Assembly: GCF_964340395.1 (NCBI RefSeq)
Contig: NC_135569.1
Coordinates: 801,001 to 865,000, forward strand
Origin: Glandiceps talaboti
Lineage: Eukaryota > Hemichordata > Enteropneusta > Spengelidae
Direction: 5' to 3'
DNA: 64,000 nt
Positions within the stretch are counted from its first letter, which is position 1. Each line of letters starts with the position of its first letter. A model generated the notes under the pieces. It was not told the DNA's origin, made no database searches, and was given only the letters and a program-made list of their open reading frames with translations. The position numbers and the translations under genes were made by a program. Below, one piece after another: positions 15,001 through 28,563 of this stretch.

Positions 15001-18000
15001 GTGGTAGGCAATGAGGAACTGGTACTTGCAGATGACTCTAGAGCAGTGCTTGTTGGAAGACTTGTTGTTGAAATTGGTTCAGCTGTGCTTGGTGTTGATT
15101 CTGCAGTGCTGTCAGTTTGTTGGATTGTTGTCACCTCTAGTGATGAAAGAGTCGGTTGAGTAGTTGAATCAGTTTGAAGTGTTGTCACTGTTTGAATAAC
15201 AGTTGTCAAAATTGGCTCAGTTGATGCTGAAGGTGTTGTTGAACTTGCAGTCTCTGTTTCTGTTGTTGGCTGTGTCGTCACTGCTTGAGTTAGAGTAGTT
15301 TGGGGAGTGGATGATATAGTTGTGTCTTCAAGTGAAGTGGTGGTTGTGTCTTGTTGAGTTGTATGTGCAGTCACGGTGGTAGGCAATGAGGAACTGGTAC
15401 TTGCAGATGACTCTAGAGCAGTGCTTGTTGGAAGACTTGTTGTTGACATTGGTTCAGCTGTGCTTGGTGTTGATTCTGCAGTGCTGTCAGTTTGTTGGAT
15501 TGTTGTCACCTCTAGTGATGAAAGAGTCGGTTGAGTTGTTGAATCAGTTTGAAGTGTTGTCGCTGTTTGAATAACAGTTGTCAAAATTGGCTCAGTTGAT
15601 GCTGAAGGTGTTGTTGAACTTGCAGCCTCTGTTTCTGTTGTTGGCTGTGTCGTCACTGCTTGAGTTAGAGTAGTTTGGGGAGTGGATGATATAGTTGTGT
15701 CTTCAAGTGAAGTGGTGGTTGTGTCTTGTTGAGTTGTATCTGCAGTCACGGTGGTAGGCAATGGGGAACTCGTACTTGCAGATGACTCTAGAGCAGTGCT
15801 TGTTGGAAGACTTGTTGTTGAAATTGGTTCAGCTGTGCTTGGTGTTGATTCTGCAGTGCTGTCAGTTTGTTGGATTGTTGTCACCTCTAGTGATGAAAGA
15901 GTCGGTTGAGTAGTTGAATCAGTTTGAAGTGTTGTCACTGTTTGAATAACAGTTGTCAAAATTGGCTCAGTTGATGCTGAAGGTGTTGTTGAACTTGCAG
16001 TCTCTGTTTCTGTTGTTGGCTGTGTCGTCACTGCTTGAGTTAGAGTAGTTTGGGGAGTGGATGATATAGTTGTGTCTTCAAGTGAAGTGGTGGTTGTGTC
16101 TTGTTGAGTTGTATCTGCAGTCACGGTGGTAGGCAATGAGGAACTGGTACTTGCAGATGACTCTAGAGCAGTGCTTGTTGGAAGACTTGTTGTTGAAATT
16201 GGTTCAGCTGTGCTTGGTGTTGATTCTGCAGTGCTGTCAGTTTGTTGGATTGTTGTCACCTCTAGTGATGAAAGAGTCGGTTGAGTAGTTGAATCAGTTT
16301 GAAGTGTTGTCGCTGTTTGAATAACAGTTGTCAAAATTGGCTCAGTTGATGCTGAAGGTGTTGTTGAACTTGCAGCCTCTGTTTCTGTTGTTGGCTGTGT
16401 CGTCACTGCTTGAGTTAGAGTAGTTTGGGGAGTGGATGATATAGTTGTGTCTTCAAGTGAAGTGGTGGTTGTGTCTTGTTGAGTTGTATCTGCAGTCACG
16501 GTGGTAGGCAATGGGGAACTCGTACTTGCAGATGACTCTAGAGCAGTGCTTGTTGGAAGACTTGTTGTTGAAATTGGTTCAGCTGTGCTTGGTGTTGATT
16601 CTGCAGTGCTGTCAGTTTGTTGGATTGTTGTCACCTCTAGTGATGAAAGAGTCGGTTGAGTAGTTGAATCAGTTTGAAGTGTTGTCACTGTTTGAATAAC
16701 AGTTGTCAAAATTGGCTCAGTTGATGCTGAAGGTGTTGTTGAACTTGCAGTCTCTGTTTCTGTTGTTGGCTGTGTCGTCACTGCTTGAGTTAGAGTAGTT
16801 TGGGGAGTGGATGATATAGTTGTGTCTTCAAGTGAAGTGGTGGTTGTGTCTTGTTGAGTTGTATCTGCAGTCACGGTGGTAGGCAATGAGGAACTGGTAC
16901 TTGCAGATGACTCTAGAGCAGTGCTTGTTGGAAGACTTGTTGTTGAAATTGGTTCAGCTGTGCTTGGTGTTGATTCTGCAGTGCTGTCAGTTTGTTGGAT
17001 TGTTGTCACCTCTAGTGATGAAAGAGTCGGTTGAGTAGTTGAATCAGTTTGAAGTGTTGTCGCTGTTTGAATAACAGTTGTCAAAATTGGCTCAGTTGAT
17101 GCTGAAGGTGTTGTTGAACTTGCAGCCTCTGTTTCTGTTGTTGGCTGTGTCGTCACTGCTTGAGTTAGAGTAGTTTGGGGAGTGGATGATATAGTTGTGT
17201 CTTCAAGTGAAGTGGTGGTTGTGTCTTGTTGAGTTGTATCTGCAGTCACGGTGGTAGGCAATGAGGAACTGGTACTTGCAGATGACTCTAGAGCAGTGCT
17301 TGTTGGAAGACTTGTTGTTGAAATTGGTTCAGCTGTGCTTGGTGTTGATTCTGTTGTGCTGTCAGTTTGTTGGATTGTTGTCACCTCTAGTGATGAAAGA
17401 GTCGGTTGAGTAGTTGAATCAGTTTGAAGTGTTGTCGCTGTTTGAATAACAGTTGTCAAAATTGGCTCAGTTGATGTTGAAGGTGTTGTTGAACTTGCAG
17501 TCTCTGTTTCTGTTGTTGTCTGTGTCGTCACTGCTTGAGTTAGAGTAGTTTCGGGAGTGGATGATATAGTTGTGTCTTCAAGTGAAGTGGTGGTTGTGTC
17601 TTGTTGAGTTGTATCTGCAGTCACGGTGGTAGGCAATGAGGAACTGGTACTTGCAGATGACTCTAGAGCAGTGCTTGTTGGAAGACTTGTTGTTGAAATT
17701 GGTTCAGCTGTGCTTGGTGTTGATTCTGCAGTGCTGTCAGTTTGTTGGATTGTTGTCACCTCTAGTGATGAAAGAGTCGGTTGAGTAGTTGAATCAGTTT
17801 GAAGTGTTGTCGCTGTTTGAATAACAGTTGTCAAAATTGGCTCAGTTGATGCTGAAGGTGTTGTTGAACTTGCAGCCTCTGTTTCTGTTGTTGGCTGTGT
17901 CGTCACTGCTTGAGTTAGAGTAGTTTGGGGAGTGGATAATATAGTTGTGTCTTCAAGTGAAGTGGTGGTTGTGTCTTGTTGAGTTGTATCTGCAGTCACG

Positions 18001-21000
18001 GTGGTAGGCAATGAGGAACTGGTACTTGCAGATGACTCTAGAGCAGTGCTTGTTGGAAGACTTGTTGTTGAAATTGGTTCAGCTGTGCTTGGTGTTGATT
18101 CTGCAGTGCTGTCAGTTTGTTGGATTGTTGTCACCTCTAGTGATGAAAGAGTCGGTTGAGTAGTTGAATCAGTTTGAAGTGTTGTCGCTGTTTGAATAAC
18201 AGTTGTCAAAATTGGCTCAGTTGATGCTGAAGGTGTTGTTGAACTTGCAGCCTCTGTTTCTGTTGTTGGCTGTGTCGTCACTGCTTGAGTTAGAGTAGTT
18301 TGGGGAGTGGATGATATAGTTGTGTCTTCAAGTGAAGTGGTGGTTATGTCTTGTTGAGTTGTATCTGCAGTCACGGTGGTAGGCAATGAGGAACTGGTAC
18401 TTGCAGATGACTCTAGAGCAGTGCTTGTTGGAAGACTTGTTGTTGACATTGGTTCAGCTGTGCTTGGTGTTGATTCTGCAGTGCTGTCAGTTTGTTGGAT
18501 TGTTGTCACCTCTAGTGATGAAAGAGTCGGTTGAGTTGTTGAATCAGTTTGAAGTGTTGTCGCTGTTTGAATAACAGTTGTCAAAATTGGCTCAGTTGAT
18601 GCTGAAGGTGTTGTTGAACTTGCAGCCTCTGTTTCTGTTGTTGGCTGTGTCGTCACTGCTTGAGTTAGAGTAGTTTGGGGAGTGGATGATATAGTTGTGT
18701 CTTCAAGTGAAGTGGTGGTTGTGTCTTGTTGAGTTGTATCTGCAGTCACGGTGGTAGGCAATGGGGAACTGGTACTTGCAGATGACTCTAGAGCAGTGCT
18801 TGTTGGAAGACTTGTTGTTGAAATTGGTTCAGCTGTGCTTGGTGTTGATTCTGCAGTGCTGTCAGTTTGTTGGATTGTTGTCACCTCTAGTGATGAAAGA
18901 GTCGGTTGAGTAGTTGAATCAGTTTGAAGTGTTGTCACTGTTTGAATAACAGTTGTCAAAATTGGCTCAGTTGATGCTGAAGGTGTTGTTGAACTTGCAG
19001 TCTCTGTTTCTGTTGTTGGCTGTGTCGTCACTGCTTGAGTTAGAGTAGTTTGGGGAGTGGATGATATAGTTGTGTCTTCAAGTGAAGTGGTGGTTGTGTC
19101 TTGTTGAGTTGTATCTGCAGTCACGGTGGTAGGCAATGAGGAACTGGTACTTGCAGATGACTCTAGAGCAGTGCTTGTTGGAAGACTTGTTGTTGAAATT
19201 GGTTCAGCTGTGCTTGGTGTTGATTCTGCAGTGCTGTCAGTTTGTTGGATTGTTGTCACCTCTAGTGATGAAAGAGTCGGTTGAGTAGTTGAATCAGTTT
19301 GAAGTGTTGTCGCTGTTTGAATAACAGTTGTCAAAATTGGCTCAGTTGATGCTGAAGGTGTTGTTGAACTTGCAGCCTCTGTTTCTGTTGTTGGCTGTGT
19401 CGTCACTGCTTGAGTTAGAGTAGTTTGGGGAGTGGATGATATAGTTGTGTCTTCAAGTGAAGTGGTGGTTGTGTCTTGTTGAGTTGTATCTGCAGTCACG
19501 GTGGTAGGCAATGGGGAACTCGTACTTGCAGATGACTCTAGAGCAGTGCTTGTTGGAAGACTTGTTGTTGAAATTGGTTCAGCTGTGCTTGGTGTTGATT
19601 CTGCAGTGCTGTCAGTTTGTTGGATTGTTGTCACCTCTAGTGATGAAAGAGTCGGTTGAGTAGTTGAATCAGTTTGAAGTGTTGTCACTGTTTGAATAAC
19701 AGTTGTCAAAATTGGCTCAGTTGATGCTGAAGGTGTTGTTGAACTTGCAGTCTCTGTTTCTGTTGTTGGCTGTGTCGTCACTGCTTGAGTTAGAGTAGTT
19801 TGGGGAGTGGATGATATAGTTGTGTCTTCAAGTGAAGTGGTGGTTGTGTCTTGTTGAGTTGTATCTGCAGTCACGGTGGTAGGCAATGAGGAACTGGTAC
19901 TTGCAGATGACTCTAGAGCAGTGCTTGTTGGAAGACTTGTTGTTGAAATTGGTTCAGCTGTGCTTGGTGTTGATTCTGCAGTGCTGTCAGTTTGTTGGAT
20001 TGTTGTCACCTCTAGTGATGAAAGAGTCGGTTGAGTAGTTGAATCAGTTTGAAGTGTTGTCGCTGTTTGAATAACAGTTGTCAAAATTGGCTCAGTTGAT
20101 GCTGAAGGTGTTGTTGAACTTGCAGCCTCTGTTTCTGTTGTTGGCTGTGTCGTCACTGCTTGAGTTAGAGTAGTTTGGGGAGTGGATGATATAGTTGTGT
20201 CTTCAAGTGAAGTGGTGGTTGTGTCTTGTTGAGTTGTATCTGCAGTCACGGTGGTAGGCAATGAGGAACTGGTACTTGCAGATGACTCTAGAGCAGTGCT
20301 TGTTGGAAGACTTGTTGTTGAAATTGGTTCAGCTGTGCTTGGTGTTGATTCTGTTGTGCTGTCAGTTTGTTGGATTGTTGTCACCTCTAGTGATGAAAGA
20401 GTCGGTTGAGTAGTTGAATCAGTTTGAAGTGTTGTCGCTGTTTGAATAACAGTTGTCAAAATTGGCTCAGTTGATGTTGAAGGTGTTGTTGAACTTGCAG
20501 TCTCTGTTTCTGTTGTTGTCTGTGTCGTCACTGCTTGAGTTAGAGTAGTTTGGGGAGTGGATGATATAGTTGTGTCTTCAAGTGAAGTGGTGGTTGTGTC
20601 TTGTTGAGTTGTATCTGCAGTCACGGTGGTAGGCAATGAGGAACTGGTACTTGCAGATGACTCTAGAGCAGTGCTTGTTGGAAGACTTGTTGTTGAAATT
20701 GGTTCAGCTGTGCTTGGTGTTGATTCTGCAGTGCTGTCAGTTTGTTGGATTGTTGTCACCTCTAGTGATGAAAGAGTCGGTTGAGTAGTTGAATCAGTTT
20801 GAAGTGTTGTCGCTGTTTGAATAACAGTTGTCAAAATTGGCTCAGTTGATGCTGAAGGTGTTGTTGAACTTGCAGCCTCTGTTTCTGTTGTTGGCTGTGT
20901 CGTCACTGCTTGAGTTAGAGTAGTTTGGGGAGTGGATAATATAGTTGTGTCTTCAAGTGAAGTGGTGGTTGTGTCTTGTTGAGTTGTATCTGCAGTCACG

Positions 21001-24000
21001 GTGGTAGGCAATGAGGAACTGGTACTTGCAGATGACTCTAGAGCAGTGCTTGTTGGAAGACTTGTTGTTGAAATTGGTTCAGCTGTGCTTGGTGTTGATT
21101 CTGCAGTGCTGTCAGTTTGTTGGATTGTTGTCACCTCTAGTGATGAAAGAGTCGGTTGAGTAGTTGAATCAGTTTGAAGTGTTGTCGCTGTTTGAATAAC
21201 AGTTGTCAAAATTGGCTCAGTTGATGCTGAAGGTGTTGTTGAACTTGCAGCCTCTGTTTCTGTTGTTGGCTGTGTCGTCACTGCTTGAGTTAGAGTAGTT
21301 TGGGGAGTGGATGATATAGTTGTGTCTTCAAGTGAAGTGGTGGTTATGTCTTGTTGAGTTGTATCTGCAGTCACGGTGGTAGGCAATGAGGAACTGGTAC
21401 TTGCAGATGACTCTAGAGCAGTGCTTGTTGGAAGACTTGTTGTTGAAATTGGTTCAGCTGTGCTTGGTGTTGATTCTGTTGTGCTGTCAGTTTGTTGGAT
21501 TGTTGTCACCTCTAGTGATGAAAGAGTCGGTTGAGTAGTTGAATCAGTTTGAAGTGTTGTCGCTGTTTGAATAACAGTTGTCAAAATTGGCTCAGTTGAT
21601 GTTGAAGGTGTTGTTGAACTTGCAGTCTCTGTTTCTGTTGTTGGCTGTGTCGTCACTGCTTGAGTTAGAGTAGTTTGGGGAGTGGATGATATAGTTGTGT
21701 CTTCAAGTGAAGTGGTGGTTGTGTCTTGTTGAGTTGTATCTGCAGTCACGGTGGTAGGCAATGAGGAACTGGTACTTGCAGATGACTCTAGAGCAGTGCT
21801 TGTTGGAAGACTTGTTGTTGAAATTGGTTCAGCTGTGCTTGGTGTTGATTCTGCAGTGCTGTCAGTTTGTTGGATTGTTGTCACCTCTAGTGATGAAAGA
21901 GTCGGTTGAGTAGTTGAATCAGTTTGAAGTGTTGTCGCTGTTTGAATAACAGTTGTCAAAATTGGCTCAGTTGATGCTGAAGGTGTTGTTGAACTTGCAG
22001 CCTCTGTTTCTGTTGTTGGCTGTGTCGTCACTGCTTGAGTTAGAGTAGTTTGGGGAGTGGATGATATAGTTGTGTCTTCAAGTGAAGTGGTGGTTGTGTC
22101 TTGTTGAGTTGTATCTGCAGTCACGGTGGTAGGCAATGAGGAACTGGTACTTGCAGATGACTCTAGAGCAGTGCTTGTTGGAAGACTTGTTGTTGAAATT
22201 GGTTCAGCTGTGCTTGGTGTTGATTCTGTTGTGCTGTCAGTTTGTTGGATTGTTGTCACCTCTAGTGATGAAAGAGTCGGTTGAGTAGTTGAATCAGTTT
22301 GAAGTGTTGTCGCTGTTTGAATAACAGTTGTCAAAATTGGCTCAGTTGATGTTGAAGGTGTTGTTGAACTTGCAGTCTCTGTTTCTGTTGTTGTCTGTGT
22401 CGTCACTGCTTGAGTTAGAGTAGTTTGGGGAGTGGATGATATAGTTGTGTCTTCAAGTGAAGTGGTGGTTGTGTCTTGTTGAGTTGTATCTGCAGTCACG
22501 GTGGTAGGCAATGAGGAACTGGTACTTGCAGATGACTCTAGAGCAGTGCTTGTTGGAAGACTTGTTGTTGAAATTGGTTCAGCTGTGCTTGGTGTTGATT
22601 CTGCAGTGCTGTCAGTTTGTTGGATTGTTGTCACCTCTAGTGATGAAAGAGTCGGTTGAGTAGTTGAATCAGTTTGAAGTGTTGTCGCTGTTTGAATAAC
22701 AGTTGTCAAAATTGGCTCAGTTGATGCTGAAGGTGTTGTTGAACTTGCAGCCTCTGTTTCTGTTGTTGGCTGTGTCGTCACTGCTTGAGTTAGAGTAGTT
22801 TGGGGAGTGGATAATATAGTTGTGTCTTCAAGTGAAGTGGTGGTTGTGTCTTGTTGAGTTGTATCTGCAGTCACGGTGGTAGGCAATGAGGAACTGGTAC
22901 TTGCAGATGACTCTAGAGCAGTGCTTGTTGGAAGACTTGTTGTTGAAATTGGTTCAGCTGTGCTTGGTGTTGATTCTGCAGTGCTGTCAGTTTGTTGGAT
23001 TGTTGTCACCTCTAGTGATGAAAGAGTCGGTTGAGTAGTTGAATCAGTTTGAAGTGTTGTCGCTGTTTGAATAACAGTTGTCAAAATTGGCTCAGTTGAT
23101 GCTGAAGGTGTTGTTGAACTTGCAGCCTCTGTTTCTGTTGTTGGCTGTGTCGTCACTGCTTGAGTTAGAGTAGTTTGGGGAGTGGATGATATAGTTGTGT
23201 CTTCAAGTGAAGTGGTGGTTATGTCTTGTTGAGTTGTATCTGCAGTCACGGTGGTAGGCAATGAGGAACTGGTACTTGCAGATGACTCTAGAGCAGTGCT
23301 TGTTGGAAGACTTGTTGTTGAAATTGGTTCAGCTGTGCTTGGTGTTGATTCTGCAGTGCTGTCAGTTTGTTGGATTGTTGTCACCTCTAGTGATGAAAGA
23401 GTCGGTTGAGTAGTTGAATCAGTTTGAAGTGTTGTCGCTGTTTGAATAACAGTTGTCAAAATTGGCTCAGTTGATGCTGAAGGTGTTGTTGAACTTGCAG
23501 TCTCTGTTTCTGTTGTTGGCTGTGTCGTCACTGCTTGAGTTAGAGTAGTTTGGGGAGTGGATGATATAGTTGTGTCTTCAAGTGAAGTGGTGGTTGTGTC
23601 TTGTTGAGTTGTATCTGCAGTCACGGTGGTAGGCAATGGGGAACTCGTACTTGCAGATGACTCTAGAGCAGTGCTTGTTGGAAGACTTGTTGTTGAAATT
23701 GGTTCAGCTGTGCTTGGTGTTGATTCTGCAGTGCTGTCAGTTTGTTGGATTGTTGTCACCTCTAGTGATGAAAGAGTCGGTTGAGTAGTTGAATCAGTTT
23801 GAAGTGTTGTCGCTGTTTGAATAACAGTTGTCAAAATTGGCTCAGTTGATGCTGAAGGTGTTGTTGAACTTGCAGCCTCTGTTTCTGTTGTTGGCTGTGT
23901 CGTCACTGCTTGAGTTAGAGTAGTTTGGGGAGTGGATAATATAGTTGTGTCTTCAAGTGAAGTGGTGGTTGTGTCTTGTTGAGTTGTATCTGCAGTCACG

Positions 24001-27000
24001 GTGGTAGGCAATGAGGAACTGGTACTTGCAGATGACTCTAGAGCAGTGCTTGTTGGAAGACTTGTTGTTGAAATTGGTTCAGCTGTGCTTGGTGTTGATT
24101 CTGCAGTGCTGTCAGTTTGTTGGATTGTTGTCACCTCTAGTGATGAAAGAGTCGGTTGAGTAGTTGAATCAGTTTGAAGTGTTGTCGCTGTTTGAATAAC
24201 AGTTGTCAAAATTGGCTCAGTTGATGCTGAAGGTGTTGTTGAACTTGCAGCCTCTGTTTCTGTTGTTGGCTGTGTCGTCACTGCTTGAGTTAGAGTAGTT
24301 TGGGGAGTGGATGATATAGTTGTGTCTTCAAGTGAAGTGGTGGTTATGTCTTGTTGAGTTGTATCTGCAGTCACGGTGGTAGGCAATGAGGAACTGGTAC
24401 TTGCAGATGACTCTAGAGCAGTGCTTGTTGGAAGACTTGTTGTTGAAATTGGTTCAGCTGTGCTTGGTGTTGATTCTGCAGTGCTGTCAGTTTGTTGGAT
24501 TGTTGTCACCTCTAGTGATGAAAGAGTCGGTTGAGTAGTTGAATCAGTTTGAAGTGTTGTCGCTGTTTGAATAACAGTTGTCAAAATTGGCTCAGTTGAT
24601 GCTGAAGGTGTTGTTGAACTTGCAGTCTCTGTTTCTGTTGTTGGCTGTGTCGTCACTGCTTGAGTTAGAGTAGTTTGGGGAGTGGATGATATAGTTGTGT
24701 CTTCAAGTGAAGTGGTGGTTGTGTCTTGTTGAGTTGTATCTGCAGTCACGGTGGTAGGCAATGGGGAACTCGTACTTGCAGATGACTCTAGAGCAGTGCT
24801 TGTTGGAAGACTTGTTGTTGAAATTGGTTCAGCTGTGCTTGGTGTTGATTCTGCAGTGCTGTCAGTTTGTTGGATTGTTGTCACCTCTAGTGATGAAAGA
24901 GTCGGTTGAGTAGTTGAATCAGTTTGAAGTGTTGTCACTGTTTGAATAACAGTTGTCAAAATTGGCTCAGTTGATGCTGAAGGTGTTGTTGAACTTGCAG
25001 TCTCTGTTTCTGTTGTTGGCTGTGTCGTCACTGCTTGAGTTAGAGTAGTTTGGGGAGTGGATGATATAGTTGTGTCTTCAAGTGAAGTGGTGGTTGTGTC
25101 TTGTTGAGTTGTATCTGCAGTCACGGTGGTAGGCAATGAGGAACTGGTACTTGCAGATGACTCTAGAGCAGTGCTTGTTGGAAGACTTGTTGTTGAAATT
25201 GGTTCAGCTGTGCTTGGTGTTGATTCTGCAGTGCTGTCAGTTTGTTGGATTGTTGTCACCTCTAGTGATGAAAGAGTCGGTTGAGTAGTTGAATCAGTTT
25301 GAAGTGTTGTCGCTGTTTGAATAACAGTTGTCAAAATTGGCTCAGTTGATGCTGAAGGTGTTGTTGAACTTGCAGCCTCTGTTTCTGTTGTTGGCTGTGT
25401 CGTCACTGCTTGAGTTAGAGTAGTTTGGGGAGTGGATGATATAGTTGTGTCTTCAAGTGAAGTGGTGGTTGTGTCTTGTTGAGTTGTATCTGCAGTCACG
25501 GTGGTAGGCAATGGGGAACTGGTACTTGCAGATGACTCTAGAGCAGTGCTTGTTGGAAGACTTGTTGTTGAAATTGGTTCAGCTGTGCTTGGTGTTGATT
25601 CTGTTGTGCTGTCAGTTTGTTGGATTGTTGTCACCTCTAGTGATGAAAGAGTCGGTTGAGTAGTTGAATCAGTTTGAAGTGTTGTCGCTGTTTGAATAAC
25701 AGTTGTCAAAATTGGCTCAGTTGATGTTGAAGGTGTTGTTGAACTTGCAGTCTCTGTTTCTGTTGTTGGCTGTGTCGTCACTGCTTGAGTTAGAGTAGTT
25801 TGGGGAGTGGATGATATAGTTGTGTCTTCAAGTGAAGTGGTGGTTGTGTCTTGTTGAGTTGTATCTGCAGTCACGGTGGTAGGCAATGAGGAACTGGTAC
25901 TTGCAGATGACTCTAGAGCAGTGCTTGTTGGAAGACTTGTTGTTGAAATTGGTTCAGCTGTGCTTGGTGTTGATTCTGCAGTGCTGTCAGTTTGTTGGAT
26001 TGTTGTCACCTCTAGTGATGAAAGAGTCGGTTGAGTAGTTGAATCAGTTTGAAGTGTTGTCGCTGTTTGAATAACAGTTGTCAACATTGGCTCAGTTGAT
26101 GCTGAAGGTGTTGTTGAACTTGCAGCCTCTGTTTCTGTTGTTGGCTGTGTCGTCACTGCTTGAGTTAGAGTAGTTTGGGGAGTGGATGATATAGTTGTGT
26201 CTTCAAGCGAAGTGGTGGTTGTGTCTTGTTGAGTTGTATCTGCAGTCACGGTGGTAGGCAATGGGGAACTGGTACTTGCAGATGACTCTAGAGCAGTGCT
26301 TGTTGGAAGACTTGTTGAAATTGGTTCAGCTGTGCTTGGTGTTGATTCTGCAGTGCTGTCAGTTTGTTGGATTGTTGTCACCTCTAGTGATGAAAGAGTC
26401 GGTTGAGTAGTTGAATCAGTTTGAAGTGTTGTCGCTGTTTGAATAACAGTTGTCAAAATTGGCTCAGTTGATGCTGAAGGTGTTGTTGAACTTGCAGTCT
26501 CTGTTTCTGTTGTTGGCTGTGTCGTCACTGCTTGAGTTAGAGTAGTTTGGGGAGTGGATGATATAGTTGTGTCTTCAAGTGAAGTGGTGGTTGTGTCTTG
26601 TTGAGTTGTATCTGCAGTCACGGTGGTAGGCAATGAGGAACTGGTACTTGCAGATGACTCTAGAGCAGTGCTTGTTGGAAGACTTGTTGTTGAAATTGGT
26701 TCAGCTGTGCTTGGTGTTGATTCTGCAGTGCTGTCAGTTTGTTGGATTGTTGTCACCTCTAGGGATGAAAGAGTCGGTTGAGTAGTTGAATCAGTTTGAA
26801 GTGTTGTCGCTGTTTGAATAACAGTTGTCAAAATTGGCTCAGTTGATGCTGAAGGTGTTGTTGAACTTGCAGCCTCTGTTTCTGTTGTTGGCTGTGTCGT
26901 CACTGCTTGAGTTAGAGTAGTTTGGGGAGTGGATGATATAGTTGTGTCTTCAAGCGAAGTGGTGGTTGTGTCTTGTTGAGTTGTATCTGCAGTCACGGTG

Positions 27001-28563
27001 GTAGGCAATGGGGAACTGGTACTTGCAGATGACTCTAGAGCAGTGCTTGTTGGAAGACTTGTTGTTGAAATTGGTTCAGCTGTGCTTGGTGTTGATTCTG
27101 CAGTGCTGTCAGTTTGTTGGATTGTTGTCACCTCTAGTGATGAAAGAGTCGGTTGAGTAGTTGAATCAGTTTGAAGTGTTGTCGCTGTTTGAATAACAGT
27201 TGTCAAAATTGGCTCAGTTGATGCTGAAGGTGTTGTTGAACTTGCAGTCTCTGTTTCTGTTGTTGGCTGTGTCGTCACTGCTTGAGTTAGAGTAGTTTGG
27301 GGAGTGGATGATATAGTTGTGTCTTCAAGTGAAGTGGTGGTTGTGTCTTGTTGAGTTGTATCTGCAGTCACGGTGGTAGGCAATGAGGAACTGGTACTTG
27401 CAGATGACTCTAGAGCAGTGCTTGTTGGAAGACTTGTTGTTGAAATTGGTTCAGCTGTGCTTGGTGTTGATTCTGCAGTGCTGTCAGTTTGTTGGATTGT
27501 TGTCACCTCTAGGGATGAAAGAGTCGGTTGAGTAGTTGAATCAGTTTGAAGTGTTGTCACTGTTTGAATAACAGTTGTCAAAATTGGCTCAGTTGACGCT
27601 GAAGGTGTTGTTGAACTTGCAGTCTCTGTTTCTGTTGTTGGCTGTGTCGTCACTGCTTGAGTTAGAGTAGTTTGGGGAGTGGATGATATAGTTGTGTCTT
27701 CAAGTGAAGTGGTGGTTGTGTCTTGTTGAGTTGTATCTGCAGTCACGGTGGTAGGCAATGAGGAACTGGTACTTGCAGATGACTCTAGAGCAGTGCTTGT
27801 TGGAAGACTTGTTGTTGAAATTGGTTCAGCTGTGCTTGGTGTTGATTCTGCAGTGCTGTCAGTTTGTTGGATTGTTGTCACCTCTAGTGATGAAAGAGTC
27901 GGTTGAGTAGTTGAATCAGTTTGAAGTGTTGTCGCTGTTTGAATAACAGTTGTCAAAATTGGCTCAGTTGATGCTGAAGGTGTTGTTGAACTTGCAGTCT
28001 CTGTTTCTGTTGTTGGCTGTGTCGTCACTGCTTGAGTTAGAGTAGTTTGGGGAGTGGATGATATAGTTGTGTCTTCAAGTGAAGTGGTGGTTGTGTCTTG
28101 TTGAGTTGTATCTGCAGTCACGGTGGTAGGCAATGAGGAACTGGTACTTGCAGATGACTCTAGAGCAGTGCTTGTTGGAAGACTTGTTGTTGAAATTGGT
28201 TCAGCTGTGCTTGGTGTTGATTCTGCAGTGCTGTCAGTTTGTTGGATTGTTGTCACCTCTAGTGATGAAAGAGTCGGTTGAGTAGTTGAATCAGTTTGAA
28301 GTGTTGTCGCTGTTTCAATAACAGTTGTCAAAATTGGCTCAGTTGACGCTGAAGGTGTTGTTGAACTTGCAGTCTCTGTTTCTGTTGTTGGCTGTGTCGT
28401 CACTGCTTGAGTTAGAGTAGTTTGGGGAGTGGATGATATAGTTGTGTCTTCAAGTGAAGTGGTGGTTGTGTCTTGTTGAGTTGTATCTGCAGTCACGGTG
28501 GTAGGCAATGAGGAACTGGTACTTGCAGATGACTCTAGAGCAGTGCTTGGTGGAAGACTTGTG
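1..28563. repeat. 375-bp coding tandem repeat array, about 76 copies
   Basis: Unit starts (GTGGTAGGCAATG) fall at 1, 376, 751 and so on, every 375 bp to 26,251. One unit of 372 bp follows (loss of TTG near 26,317). The register then continues at 26,623 and 26,998 to a truncated last copy at 28,498-28,563. 375 is divisible by three, so units stack in one frame. Copies differ by only a few bases each. Diagnostic variants recur at fixed multi-unit distances, showing higher-order repeats. The plus strand is strongly G/T-rich and the minus (coding) strand A/C-rich. Confidence 0.98.

Noticed and set aside
761-18574. Repeated plus-strand 62-codon open frames within the 375-bp array (MRNWYLQMTLEQ...)
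   Set aside because: Antisense shadows of the minus-strand mucin-like frame. They appear only in units with particular substitutions and stop within each unit.
1-28563. CRISPR array
   Set aside because: No repeat-spacer alternation; units are near-identical end to end with eukaryotic coding content. The same applies to the 44-, 41-, 64- and 96-bp arrays.
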